Positions 11,453 to 23,700 of a stretch of DNA of 64,000 nt are shown one piece after another; position 1 is the first letter of the stretch; each line of letters begins with the position of its first letter. Origin of the DNA: Plantago major (lineage: Eukaryota; Streptophyta; Magnoliopsida; Lamiales; Plantaginaceae); assembly GCA_026545765.1 (NCBI GenBank), contig CM048841.1, positions 26,199,397-26,263,396 on the forward strand, written 5' to 3'. Made by a program: the position numbers and the translations under genes. The notes under the pieces are model-generated. The model worked only from the letters and a program-made list of their open reading frames with translations, did no database searches and was not told the DNA's origin.

Positions 11453-12926
11453 TATTGGTCCAGATAAAGACAAAGTAAAAGACTGGGGGAGGGGGGTTGA
11501 ATAGTCTTTTCAAACTTTTGACGATAAAACAGTTTCTCATATATCTGTGAATGTATCTGATACTTATATTCAGAGAGCGGAAGTCTTTTGTGATAAGTGC
11601 ACGTGCTCAGCAAGCTATTGTGTGTGTAAGTACTCAGCAAGCAATAAATACGCAATAGTAAAGTGCATAAAGTAAATAACACAAAGCTTTGTAGTGGTAT
11701 CTGAGGGTGGTGTAATCCCTCAACTAATCCACTCGTCCTTTCTCAGGACTTGAATCCACTAAGATAAGATGATGAGTTCCCCTTACAAAATCCTATCTCT
11801 TGATCCTTTAACACTAGGTTCCCAACCAAGTGTTCCCCCTGAGTTGTTCCCTGGTTTTCTCAACCAAGTACTTCCTCTACTCAGTAACCTTTTAGCTATT
11901 CCTCAGCTTCTAAAGCCAAGTACTTCCTATGCTGAACGCCTGTGTGGTGTTGGTTATTGTAGTTTGTCAGGTGAGCAGACTCTTACAACTTATACAGTTA
12001 TCTTAGAGTGCTCTTTAGAAACAAGTTTACTTAATACACTTTTCAATGTATAGCAAGTTGTTCTTTACTGACCCAAGTCTTGATGTTATTCAAGAGAATG
12101 AATCTCAGATATTAGTCGCAACTATATATTTTGGATTCAACTCTTTCACAATATGCAATTCTTGTTTAAGGATCAGGACACTTCGAACTTTCGTGCTACT
12201 TAGAATTCAAGAGTTTTAGTCGCAACAGAAAGCTAGAGAGTAAGTAGGTAGAAGGCTTGTATGCTTGAATATAGATCGCAAGTGATGTTCAGTCTAAGGT
12301 GTAGTTCTTGGTGTTCAAGTGTGTCTTTCAAGCATTCTAAGTGGTGATATTTATAGTTGAAAATTATGCCGTTTGAATAGTATCTGTTAGGCACAATGAA
12401 ATTCAAACTACTGATATCTGAAGTTAGTACGACAGTGAGCTTTGTCTCTTTACAGAGATTTCCTCTTTTGCTCATACATCTCTGTCTGCGTAATTAATGC
12501 ACTGTATTAACTTTTGTCCTGTAGTGTCAACGGAACAATGCAAGCTTTATGAGGCTTTGCAAGTCCTTTCTCAGTGACCGTTATGCATCAGGGACCTATT
12601 GAAATATTTGTCTTCCAAAGACACTTAATTTCTTCAAGGTATTTGAGCCCAGGTATCTAAGGAGACACTTCTCCTTAGTCTTCAGCAATCTTGTGCAGTC
12701 TTCTGATCTTCAATAATTGAGTTCTTCCGCTGGATGCTTCCTTCTTGGTTTTCTTCAAAAATATAAAAATTACATTCAGAGACCTAACACCCTATACAAA
12801 ATTTGCTAGACTAACATACTCAATAAGCCTTCAATGTTCAAGTGAACTAAGAGTACTAGTTACCTTTCTGAGCTAAGATAAGTCATTAGGGTTTACTGAT
12901 CAAAATCTAAACATATATTCCTAACA
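11453..12926 (-). mobile_element. solo LTR of a retrotransposon
   Basis: A 1474-bp block is bounded by the 5-bp direct repeat ATTTG at 11448-11452 and 12927-12931. Read on the minus strand it starts TGTTAGGAATATATG and ends CTGGACCAATA. It contains a LTR-type promoter (TATAAATA, + strand 12347-12355), and near its 3' end the pyrimidine tract CAACCCCCCTCCCCCAG, which is typical of SIRE/Maximus-type Copia LTRs. No gag-pol follows on either side. This fits a solo LTR left by recombination between the two LTRs of a full element. The family assignment is tentative; the boundaries rest on the target duplication. Confidence 0.6.
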
Positions 12927-13614
12927 ATTTGAGTGTTTTTATTAATTATTAAAAAATAGTCATAGGGCAAAAGGGCAATCGCTTGCCACCTTTGCTGATT
13001 TGATATGGACCTGCCATCCCCTTAGAGAAGCAATTCGAACTAAACCCGTTAGTTCTCACACATAGTTTTATATGCGTGAAATGGACACGGTCAATGTATG
13101 TTGGATGATTATTAGACTAGAATGTGAGAACACGCACATTTACTTACAAATAATTGATGAAATATATGAATGTAAGTAATATCGTTATTTCTGATAATGA
13201 ATTGCCCTTTTTTCGAGTTGAATTAGGGTTTATGTTAGTGCAAATTGATCTGTTTAATTCAATTGGAGACGGTGGAGAAGAAAGATTGGTTATCTTTGTT
13301 TTTTAACGATGAATTGATTTGATTGAGATTGAATTAGGGCTTGAAATTTAATTGAAGAAGATATATTGAATTTTTTTAAATGATGAATTGATTTTGTTAG
13401 GGTTGCATTAGGGCTTGTAATTTAATTGTATTAACAGATTATTTTTTGTAACTAAAGTCTAATTTACATACTTATTATAAATGAGTTCAATTTAACTTAA
13501 AACAAATACTCAATTGCACGACTTCAATAGTTGTCCACTATATATATACTGTAATATTGGGCTAGAAAATTTAGATATCGAATTTATGTGGCTTTAGATT
13601 ACCCGTCGCTCATC

Positions 13615-14475
13615 CAAGTCCCTACCTTTTCAACAATAACAGATCTCGACAAGTTTCATAAATTAATAACAATATAGTCCAAAAGTCAAAGCCAATTATC
13701 TATGTGGTGTTCGGCGGATGACGTGGAAATTATACAAAATGTTTTAACATTCTGATTTTAAAAAAGTAAATTGCAATTAGCCCCACTTATTTATGATAAC
13801 TTCAATTAATCCCTTTGTTTTAATAAAAAATTTATAATTGACCCAAACAAATTATACTTCTTTTTCTTCATAATAAACACACAATTTACATTCAATCAAT
13901 CCATATACTTATTTTTCTTTCTTAATTGTTATTTTAAGGAGTGGAGCCCGATTCGACTCCATTCATGATGTGGAGCTGTTAAGCTCCTTAATGGAGTTTA
14001 GCTCCAGTAAGGAGTGAACAACAGCTCCAATGGTACTGCTGTTAGCTCCATTAATTAGTGGAGCTTAGTTCCATTAACGGAGCTTTACAGCAGCTGCTGT
14101 TAGCTTCACTAATTGATGGAGTTGTTAAGCTCCATTAATGAAGTTTAACAACTCCGTCACTAATATGGTCGACTCCATCATGAATGGAGCTCGATTCGAG
14201 AATTTTTTTTTTTAAGGAATATGATTAATTGAATGTCAATTGTGTATTAATGATGAAGAAGTATAATTTAAATAAAACATGGTTTGGTGAAGAAGATGAA
14301 ATGACATAATATAATTTGTTTGGGTCAATTATGAAAATTTTATAAACTCAAAGGGACTGATTTGCAATGTAGAGAAATTAATTTCCACGTGGCAATTGTA
14401 AAAAATGTTGGTCAACTCTGAAAATAGAAAATGGACTGATGTGTTATTATTTAAAAGTTAAGGATGTTGATGTTA
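13615..14475. mobile_element. long foldback MITE
   Basis: The two halves are imperfect inverted copies of each other. Matching pairs on opposite strands include GACGTGGAAATTA / TAATTTCCACGTG, AATTGACCCAAACAAATTAT / its complement at about 14310-14335, and TTCGACTCCATTCATGATG / CATCATGAATGGAGCTCGA. The centre (13940-14200) is a nest of GGAGC/GCTCC words forming many small stems. There is no coding frame. The structure suits a Mutator-like or other foldback MITE. The outermost ends are approximate and no target duplication was fixed. Confidence 0.6.
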
Positions 14476-15640
14476 TTACGGAATTTATTAAGGGAAGTAT
14501 AAGTAATTTGCCCATTAATTAATAGTAATGGTAAAAAAAGATAGTAAGTGTTGAAAATGTAGTCCAAGCAAGGGCATGTTTGTGGGGAACGGGAAAATGA
14601 ACTCCACTAGCTAGTAGCTCGAAATTCAACTAAGTGGTAAACAATATTCGCATAGACTAGAAGAAAAGTGGAATTTGATGGGGTTTGTTTGTCTCTAATT
14701 TCTAAATTTGAACGTGGTGACTCTCACTTTTTCCACATGACTCTTATTGGCCGTCTTCTTCCTATTCTTTCTCATGGCAAAAAAGTCGTCTTCATTACCA
14801 ACTTTCTAGTTTATTATCGTGACTGAGAATCTCTATGCGTGCTACTTTACATAACAATATCATATCATTGGCCATACGTGATTTCAGTCCACACTATCAA
14901 CTTACGACAAACTAATTGATCCGTCCGGATAACTTTATACATTAGTATAAATTTAGGTGAAAGTTAAAATTATAAATTTTAATAGTAAAATATATAATTT
15001 ATATTTAAAATTGAGATTGTTTATAATTACTTGTATCCCTATAACATTGATGCAATTGATCCCTATATGAGAAGTAGCCTCATCGATAAATTGACCATTT
15101 TGTTTGTCAAGACATCCTATTCCAGATTCCTGCATGTCCATAATTTCCAAGAGTAAAATAGGAGGGCATAATGTAGAGTTCGCCCCCTAAAATTTAAAAA
15201 AAATAATATTTATATGTAAGATTTTCGATTTGTTTAGATCTCCATCCCCGAAAATACTCTCATATACATAGTTTGGCCCCCCGAATTTATATTTCTAGCT
15301 CCGATCCTGAGTGGAACCATCAGTGTTGATGTAAATACTCTCATTAGTAGGAGGGGTCCATTTATACTGCATTTGCTTTTTCTTGTTGTTTTTAGTAGGG
15401 AACATTATGTTCAAGTCCTCCTTCTTTGTTTTCGGGAGGAGGTTATGAGAGCTTTAAATATTATCCATCTACGACCTAGTATGAAATTATATGGCTGTGT
15501 TTGAGTGGGAGTATCTTTTACTTGTAGAGGATTTGAGTTGGAGAGATCTTCTATTAAGTTCGAGCATTTTCATACATGGATTCTATTTTGCATATGCATT
15601 CTACTTTTATGAAACGATTAATATCGAGTGAAAAAAAAAA
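14476..15640. other. intergenic region with degraded repeat
   Basis: No supportable gene. At about 15165-15315 the words CGCCCCCTAAAATTT, CATATACATAGTTTGGCCCC and TTTCTAGCTCCGATCC resemble the repeat at 58109-58265, so this is likely a degraded copy of that hAT-type MITE family. Confidence 0.4.
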
Positions 15641-15648
15641 AAAAAAAA

Positions 15649-15856
15649 TACTTCCTCTTCCTCTCTTGTCCCTGAAATAACTTCTCATTTTATCATTTTT
15701 GGTGTCCCATTCAAAACTTCTCAATTCTATTTTTGACAACCACTCACCCAACTAAAACATTAAATGTACTCAAAAGTAAACTCATTAACATTATTTTGTC
15801 CCACTTTCAACTTTAAAAATCAATTTGATTGATACACTAGTACTATTTTATCAAAA

Positions 15857-15887
<31 letters not shown>

Positions 15888-15942
15888 TATTTTCTACAAC
15901 TAAAAAGTGAACGAGAATCTATTTATGGGACGGAATAAGTAC
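15649..15942. mobile_element. Stowaway-like MITE
   Basis: The left end TACTTCCTCTTCCTCTCTTG with TCCCTGAAATA pairs with the right end TATTTATGGGACGGAATAAG followed by TA. TTCTCATTTT on the left also faces GTGAACGAGAA on the right. The interior has an (AT)n tract and poly-T. It is non-coding. Confidence 0.5.
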
Positions 15943-16689
15943 TAAGTAATTAGTGACACCCAAATGCAGTGTTAAATCACTTTATGGTAGATTTGTCCCT
16001 TTAGATGAAGAATTTAAAGGCAAAAGTAGCTGCAATGAATCCACAAGTCAGCGATTAATTAGATTCTCATTCATACTTGATACGTCCTTTCCTATTTTTC
16101 TTTGGATTTTCTTTCCTTTCTAAATCTCATTCCGATGATAGCACTGTGCTATTAGTGACTTACAAAAAGTTGATTCATTTGAAACCATCTGTGATCTTTT
16201 CGGCTAAATTACCACAAGGAATCCTGACAGTTTTTTTTTTTTTTTATTTATTTATTTATTTTTTTTTAGAAATACTTACTGAGCAAAATGAATCTAATGT
16301 CACTTTTTAATGCATTCATCGAATATTTACTTATTTTTCAAATTAAATATAATAATTACATTACACAGAAGTCTTGAAATTGAGTTATGAGGACACACTC
16401 ATGTTTCCAAGTAAAATATTTTATAATTGCACATTTAAAATAAATATTTATGTGTACTTATAAATTCATATTCTTCGTAAGAACTGCAATGTTTATGGTT
16501 ATAAATATAATGTTCGTCGGTCAATTTTAATCTTCTACAAAAAAAGGTCCCCATAATACTTACTCGGACAGACCCGCATTAATTAAGTATGCATATAATG
16601 TTTTAAACAATATTAATATTGTATTATGATTCACATTTCATGTCTTCTCTTATTTGTATACATAACATCGATATTTTTAGTTAAAACAT

Positions 16690-16941
16690 AGTATAGAGTT
16701 AAGGAAAAATTTAGGTATTTTTAAACAGGTTTTCTCGGTTTTAGTTGTAAACCAAACACTCTCATGTCTATGACTGTAATGTTTGTTGGGCCGTTTAGTC
16801 CCCTTCAAAAAAAAAAAAAAAGTATAGAGTTAAGGAAAAATTTAAATGTTTTTAACCAGGTTTTCTCAGTTTTACTTGTAAACCAAACACTCTCATGTCT
16901 ATGACTGTAATGTTTGTTGGGCCGTTTAGTCCCCTCCAAAA
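16690..16941 (+). repeat. tandem duplication, period 131 bp
   Basis: Two near-identical copies start at 16690 and 16821, each beginning AGTATAGAGTTAAGG and ending GGGCCGTTTAGTCCCC followed by an A-rich run. They differ at a handful of positions (for example AAACAGG against AACCAGG). The A run at the end of the first copy suggests slippage or a retroposed A-tail at the junction. Confidence 0.85.
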
Positions 16942-17154
16942 AGACGGTCCCCAAGAGACTTACTCGGCCTTTTCAAGACTGTGTTTTAAAATTAGTTGAT
17001 AGATTTATGATTGTTTTATTGGTTCAAATTTATTAGTATAAATAAAAAAGTAAAGATAGATAAAGAATATGCTAGAAACGAAAATATTTTAGGATGTTTG
17101 GCATGCAACTTTAATTGATCGAATTTTAGCTGAGTTTTAAGTGATGGATAATAA

Positions 17155-17711
17155 TATTGGCAGCTTAATTGATGCTGGGATTCTTTGGACGGGTAGGATT
17201 TAAATCAGCTCAATCAACGGCCAAGATTTGTTTGACGGTTGGAGGTTAAAGAGGGAAATTTAGTTAAGCTAACTAACTTTGGCAGTTGTTGACAGTTCTT
17301 CTTCTTTGCGGTTTGATTGGAGAGTTTTTGGTTTAAATAGCTGCAGAGATCAGTTATCCATAATTATCAACACATCTATCATCTGTCAATTTCTTGAGTG
17401 TTAGCTTGAATAGAGAGATTGATTCGTAGAGAGATTCATAGTCGAGAAGAGTTTAATTGAGATACGATTGTTGTAATTCGTTGATTGTAACTTGTAATTA
17501 TCGAGGGAATTGATTCCCTATGTGGTAGTGAAAGGTTTTCGTCTGGTCCCGTGCACGTAGATCATTTGATCGAAGCACGTAAATATGGTTTTCTCTGTTT
17601 TCTGCATTGTTATTGTTTGCGACGCTTGTTCATACTTGTTGCGACGATTTTTTAGCTTAGCGACGTTTGTTCTTCGACAATTGTTATGTCGTTTTAGCGG
17701 TTTCCACAACA
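17155..17711 (+). repeat. 5' LTR of Copia element 1
   Basis: 557 bp, starting TATTGGCAGCTTAATTGATG and ending TTTCCACAACA. A TATA-like TTTAAATAG lies near 17330. It is a direct repeat of 25445-26001. Confidence 0.95.
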
Positions 17712-17713
17712 AG

Positions 17714-17729
17714 TGGCGCCGTCTGTGGG
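17714..17729 (+). promoter_or_regulatory. primer-binding site of Copia element 1
   Basis: TGGCGCCGTCTGTGGG lies two bases after the 5' LTR. The first ten bases match the complement expected for the 3' end of a tRNA-Asp type primer; the tRNA assignment is from memory. The identical motif follows the 5' LTR of Copia element 3. Confidence 0.75.
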
Positions 17730-17755
17730 AAATCGTCACTCTGCAACACTTATCA

Positions 17756-20700
17756 ATGGCATCCTCAAGGTTTGAAATGGAGAAGCTTAAGGAGAAAAGT
17801 GATTTTGCACTTTGGAAGGTGAAGATGAAAGTTGTGCTTGTTCAACAAGGAGCAATCGATGCAATTCTCGAAGATTTTCCAGAATCTGTAACTGTCATAG
17901 AGAAGAAGCATATAATGCAAAAGGCTCATAGTGCCTTGATACTAGCTCTGGGAGACAATGCTCTTAGAGAGATTGGAGATCTACCAACTGCTAAGAAGAT
18001 TTGGGAGAAACTCGAAGAGATGTACAATGCTAACTCTACAGCTAACAAGATCTTTGCCAAAAAATGATTGTTTTCTTTTCGAATGGTGGAAGAAAGATCA
18101 ATAATCAGTCAGTTAGAGGAGTTCAAGAAGATTGTAAATGCTCATGACAATCTTGAAACAGAAGCAGCTAATCGCATGAAGAGTGAGGATAAGGCAATAC
18201 TATTGCTGAGCTCTCTTCCCAAATCACTTGGGCCATTCAAAGATGCATTGGTCTATGGAAGAAGCACTGGTTTGACAATGGATGTCATTGAATCAGCTCT
18301 AAGGTCCAGAGAGCTTGAGCAAGCAAATGGATCCAAGACTTCTATCACAGGTGAGGGACTAAATGTGAATTTTCAACACAAGAAACAGTCAAAGTGGAAG
18401 AATAAAGTTGAAAAGAAGAAAGATATGAGGAATTCAACTGATGTTGTAGAAAAACGCAAATGCTTTCATTGTCACAAATAAGGACATCTGAAGAAAGATT
18501 GTCCTAGCTTCAAAAGGAATTCTCCAGGCCAGGTTACTCAAAACTATCAGACTAATAATACTATTGATACACCTACTATTACTAGTGACTATGATAATGC
18601 AGAAGATCTGTGTGTTACTGATCATAGCATAATGCATGTTTGGATAATGGATTATGGTTGTTCATTTCACATGTGCTATATTAAAGATTGGTTCAGTGAT
18701 CTGAAATACAGAAATGGAGGAAGGGTTTTGTTAGGTGATGATTTTCCTCATAAAGTGAAAGGAATTGGTAGCATTAAGATCAAAATGCATGATGGTGTGG
18801 TCAGAGTTCTAAGTGATGTCAGATATATACCTAGTCTAAAGAGAAACTTAATATCTCTGGGAAAATTAGATTCCATGGGTTACTCTTTTGGCTCTATACA
18901 TGGTGTCTTGCAGGTTAAACATGGTGAGAAGGTTTTGTTACAAGGGAACAAATTTCATGAGTTATATTATCTTAAGGGGAACCACAATTGTTGGAGAAAG
19001 TGCAAGTGTGAGCTCTGATAACTCAGCTATCTAGCACAAGAGATTGGCACATCTCAGTGAGAAGGGGCTCAGAGGCAAAGATAACATCACCAAGCTAACA
19101 TTCTGTGAGATATGTATCATGGGAAAGTCACACAAAACAAGTATGGAAACTGGACAACACACTACCAAGGCAGCATTAGACTACATTCACTCTGATTTAT
19201 GGGGGCCTGCAAGAACTTCTACCATTGGTGGTGGAAGATATTTCATGTCTATAATTGATGATTTCTCAAGGAAGGTTTGGGTTTATATACTCAAGACTAA
19301 AGATGAAGCATTTCTGAAGTTTAAAGATTGGATCACTGAAGTTGAAAACCAATCAAATAACACAGTCAAGCACCTGAGAACAGATAATGGACTTGAATTC
19401 TTATCAGCAGAATTCAATGAGTTCTGTGCTAAGAAAGGCATCATCAGACACAGGACCATTCCAGGCACACCACAACAGAATGGGGTAGCTGAAAGGATGA
19501 ATAGAACATTACTAGAAAGAGTGAGATGCATGATACTTAGCTCAGGTGTGTCAAAGTCACTATGCGGTGAAGCAGTCACCACAACTTGTTTTCTCATAAA
19601 TAGAAGTCCCTCAGCATCTCTGAACTTCAAAACACCAGAAGAGATTTGGTCAGGAAAGCAACCAGATCTGTCACACTTGAAGGTGTTTGGTTGTTTAGCC
19701 ATGGCTCATGTTAAAGGTGACAAGCTAGAGACCAGGGCAATTAGATGCATTTTTCTGGGATATTCAAGAGGTGTGAAGGGTTATAATTTGTGGTGCATTG
19801 AGTCTGGTGAAAGGAAGTGTTTGGTGAGTATGGATGTAACTTTCAATGAGCATATCATGCCACTAAAAGATAAAACACCTACTCAAGGGAGAAGATTGAC
19901 AGATACTAATGAAGTTAGCATTGAGGTGGAGCCTATGATCATTCAACCAAATAATGATCAAGCTCAAAGTGAAGATGAGTACATCATTGATCAGAATCAT
20001 GATATTGCAGATGAAAACCATACACAGGATCAACACCTGAAGTAATGAAAATGAAGATTTTCAGCTAGCAAGGGATAAAGTAAGGAGAAATCATACAGCT
20101 CCTGATATGTATGGATTTGGGAGAGTAGCTAAATCTTATACGGTTTCATTTGCCTTAGTTACAGCTGAACAAATCATTTCTCAGGAACCAAGCACATTCA
20201 CAGAAGCAACTACTTGTTCTGAGAAGAATAAATGGATCAAAGCTATATCTGAAGAGCTTAATTCTCTAAACAAGAATCATACTTGGGACATTGTTACTAT
20301 ACCTACAGGTCATAAGTTGGTGGGATGTAAATGGATCTTCAAGAAGAAAATTGAAGTTGCTAATGAAGATCACATCAGGTACAAAGCTAGGCTTGTTGCT
20401 AAAGGCTTTACACAGAGAGAAGGTATAGATTACAATGAGATTCTCTCACCAGTGGTCAAGCATACTTCCATCAGGTTATTATTGTGTCTGGTAGCTCAGG
20501 ATGGGATGTTTCTTCATCAACTAGATGTTAAAACTTCATTCTTGCATGGAGAGCTAGAAGAAACTATTTACATGCAGTTACCTGAAGGTTTGACAATAAA
20601 AGATATGGTCAATAAAGTTTGTTTGTTGAGAAAGTCTCTTTATGGTCTTAAACAAAGTCCAAGGCAGTGGTACATGAGATTTGATAAGTACATTACCTCT

Positions 20701-20790
20701 ATTGGTTTTAGGAGAAGCAGCTATGACAGTTGTGTGTATCTCTCAGGAAATTCATCCATAGGTATCACTTATCTACTTCTATATGTAGAA
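17756..20790 (+). pseudogene. gag-pol of Copia element 1, part before the hAT insertion
   Basis: Starts at ATG 17756 (MASSRFEMEKL) with the UBN2-type gag domain. An in-frame TGA at 18065-18067 breaks gag. The zinc knuckle CFHCHK-GHLKKDC is broken by TAA at 18479-18481. The protease motif, normally D-S-G, reads MDYGCSF near 18645, so the second active-site residue is changed to Tyr. A Trp codon of the pre-integrase motif is TAG just before 19044. The integrase (19044-20045) keeps its core acidic residues in SDLWGP, RTDNGLEF and NGVAERMNRT. Reverse transcriptase follows from 20107 and stops at the hAT junction, inside the catalytic Tyr-Val-Asp-Asp codons. Gag-to-RT order identifies Copia (Ty1) type. 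Closely related to the pol of element 3. Confidence 0.9.
20783..20790 (+). repeat. hAT target-site duplication, left copy
   Basis: ATGTAGAA, paired with TTGTAGAT at 24312-24319. Each copy differs from the inferred original 8-mer by one base, six of eight positions matching between them. Eight base pairs is the hallmark length for hAT elements. Confidence 0.8.
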
Positions 20791-23700
20791 CAGTGTTTGA
20801 AAAACCAGATCGGACCGGCCGGTTCGAACGGTTCTACCGGATTTTGGGAGAAAAACGGGTTGGTTCGCATATAGGAACCGCCTGAGTACAGAACCGCTGC
20901 AAACCGGAAAACCGGCCGGTTTTTTATCGAACCGGCTGCCCGTTGAACCGGAAAATTCGGTTAAAAGGTAAAAAATATAAAATTTAACCTACTCGTTCGA
21001 TTCGGCAAAACGGCGTAAGCATGTAATCGCCTTTTCGCTTTTCCATTCCCTCTGTTGCGCTGTGCACCTTCGTCTCTTCTAGTCTTCTTCCATCAATTGA
21101 AGTTTCAATTCGAACTCTTGTACTCGTTCATCCTTGAGCCATTCGGAGCTTCGGTTAGTTGTTCAATTTCTCTTGTTTATTTTATTAACTTCGATACTTT
21201 GACTGAAGGTTGTATGTATATGAAATTATGAACTATCTACGTATATCGATTACGAATTGACGATCCTGTAATTCACTGATATCTATATACATAGTTCTAG
21301 GCGTTCTGGTTGTCTCTGTTTTTTGTGCTTATACTGTTAGCTACTATATTGATTATTGAGAGATTGTATCGTTAATTGCTAAACTTAATTAATTAATTAA
21401 TCAAGTCACTTGCTGTTAGTTTCTGATTCACACATTGCATGCATACAATTATTATAATGATAACTTTTGCATGTAATCAATTATGAATAACTACTTTACT
21501 ACTTAATTTGTTACTGTTTAATGTTTACTCTATGTGGAAACTTAATTAATTTTTATATTTGTTTACTAGAATATGGCGGAGGAGTTTGTTGCACCGTCTG
21601 TGGATAACAATACTCAAGAATCAGAAGTTCCTACACAAAATACTCGCCGCAAAACTAACTTCGCATGGAATCATTGCAGCCTGATAGGTAGCAAAGCTAT
21701 CAAGTGTAGGTACTGTGAGTTCCAAATTAATGGTGGAGGCATTTCTCGTATGAAAGAACATCTTGCAGGAATTAGAGGTAATGTTGCAAGTTGTCGTGAA
21801 GTTCCTGATGACATTCGTTTTCAAATTAAAGGGTATATTGTAGATGCTAAGGAAAAAAAGAAAAAGGAAAAAGAAAGAGCTACACCCGTAGTTAATGTTG
21901 AGAACTATGATGTGGTTGATGAACTTTTAAATGCTCAGCCTGTAGAAGATGTAGCTGGTCCTAACACTAGTAAGAGGCAAAAAACAGGGCATATTGCAAT
22001 CTATATGAAAGCTGGTGGTGGAATTGATTCGTCTCAACCTACTCTTAAATCTACATTGCAGAGTAAAGAGAAAGTGCATGCAACGGATATGTCAATTGCT
22101 TTGTGGTTTTATGATGCATGTATTCCGTTGAACGCTGTGAAGTCACCTTATTTTCAGCCTGCAATGGATAGAATAGCATGTATGGGTCGTGGGTATAAAG
22201 CTCCTTCATCTTATGCTTTGAGAGTCCCTTTGCTTAAGGAAGCTAAAACACAGGTTACATTGACCCTTGATGCTTTTAGAAGTAGATGGGTTGATACTGG
22301 ATGCACTATTATGGGTGATGGATGGAAAGATATGAGATCAAGGCCATTGATTAATTTTTTGGTTTATTGTCCAGCCGGTATATCTTTTATTAAATCTGTG
22401 GATGCTTCAAATATTATAACAAGTGGTGAAAATTTGTGTGCTTTGTTTTCTGAGATAGTGGAGATGGTAGGACCAGCTAATGTGGTTCATATAGTCCGAT
22501 AATCGACCAAACTACAAAAGGGCTGGAACTCTCCTTAATGAGAGATACTCTCATATACTTTGGTCTCCATGTGCAGCTCACTGCATCAATTTGATTATGA
22601 AAGATATTGGGGAACTGCCTAAGGTGAAAAGATTGGCAAAAAATGGTTCAAAAATCACTGTTTTTGTTAATAATCACAAGGGTCCTCTTGCTTGGCTGAG
22701 GAGAAGGTCGGTGGATGAACTTATATCTCCAAATGCTACACGGTTTGGGACAACATTCATTGCCTTGCGAAGTATTTACGATCATAGAGAGCATCTGGAA
22801 GCAATGGTCATGTTATGTGGTGCATTCAAAAAGTACTTGAATGATGATAAGGCTAAGAAGGTCAAACAAATTGTCTTAGATAGTGAGTTTTGGAATGATT
22901 GCTTAGCTATCGTCAAAGTTATGGGGCCAATAATGAGATTGTTGCGTCTTTGTGATGCTGATGAAAAACCTTCACTAGGATATGTTTATGAAGGAATGTC
23001 AAGAGCAATTAATGCTGTCAAAGAAACATTCAGAAACAGGGAATCCTACTATAAGGTCTTTGTAGACATTATCAATAGCAGGTGGGATAGAATGTTGCGC
23101 TTGGGTCTTCATGCTGCTGCGTTTTGGTTGAATCCTGCTTTCCAGTATGATCGTGATAGCCTCGTCCATAGAGATGTTGAACCTTATAGAGGTTTACTTG
23201 AGATTATTCATAGACTTGCTGCTCATGAGGCTGGAATAATGAATGAGATTAGTATGTTTCGAGATCGTAAAAATAGTTTTGGAATGCCATTAGCTATCAG
23301 CACCACAAAAAGCACTACGCCAGGTATATATGATTCTTTTCCTTTCATTTTCAAATATATTGCCTTATCTTATTTATATTATCTATGAATTATGATATGA
23401 TATTCTATTTTTCTTAGATGAATGGTGGAGACTTTGGGGACATGATGCTCCAATTTTGCAAAAGCTTGCTATTAGAATTTTGAGCCAAACATCATCTGCT
23501 TCTGGGTGTGAACGCAATTGGAGTGTATTTGAACGTATTCACACAAAGAAAAGGAACAGGCTTGAGCATCAAAGACTAAACGATCTTGTATTTGTTCACT
23601 ATAATTTGCGTTTGCAAAATCGGTAATATTCTTTACTTTTTGAGTTTATACATTTCATAGTCTGTCATTTAAACTTATTTAGACTTCTTTCTTGGAATTT

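Noticed and set aside
11769..12053. 94-codon frame inside the solo LTR
   Set aside because: Lies on the strand opposite to LTR transcription and shows no known domain; explained by the LTR.
16200..16270. Poly-T and TTTA runs as a possible terminator or scaffold site
   Set aside because: Common low-complexity sequence in plant intergenic DNA with no associated gene.
19283..19702. 139-codon minus-strand frame
   Set aside because: Antisense to the Copia 1 integrase, which has the catalytic motifs.
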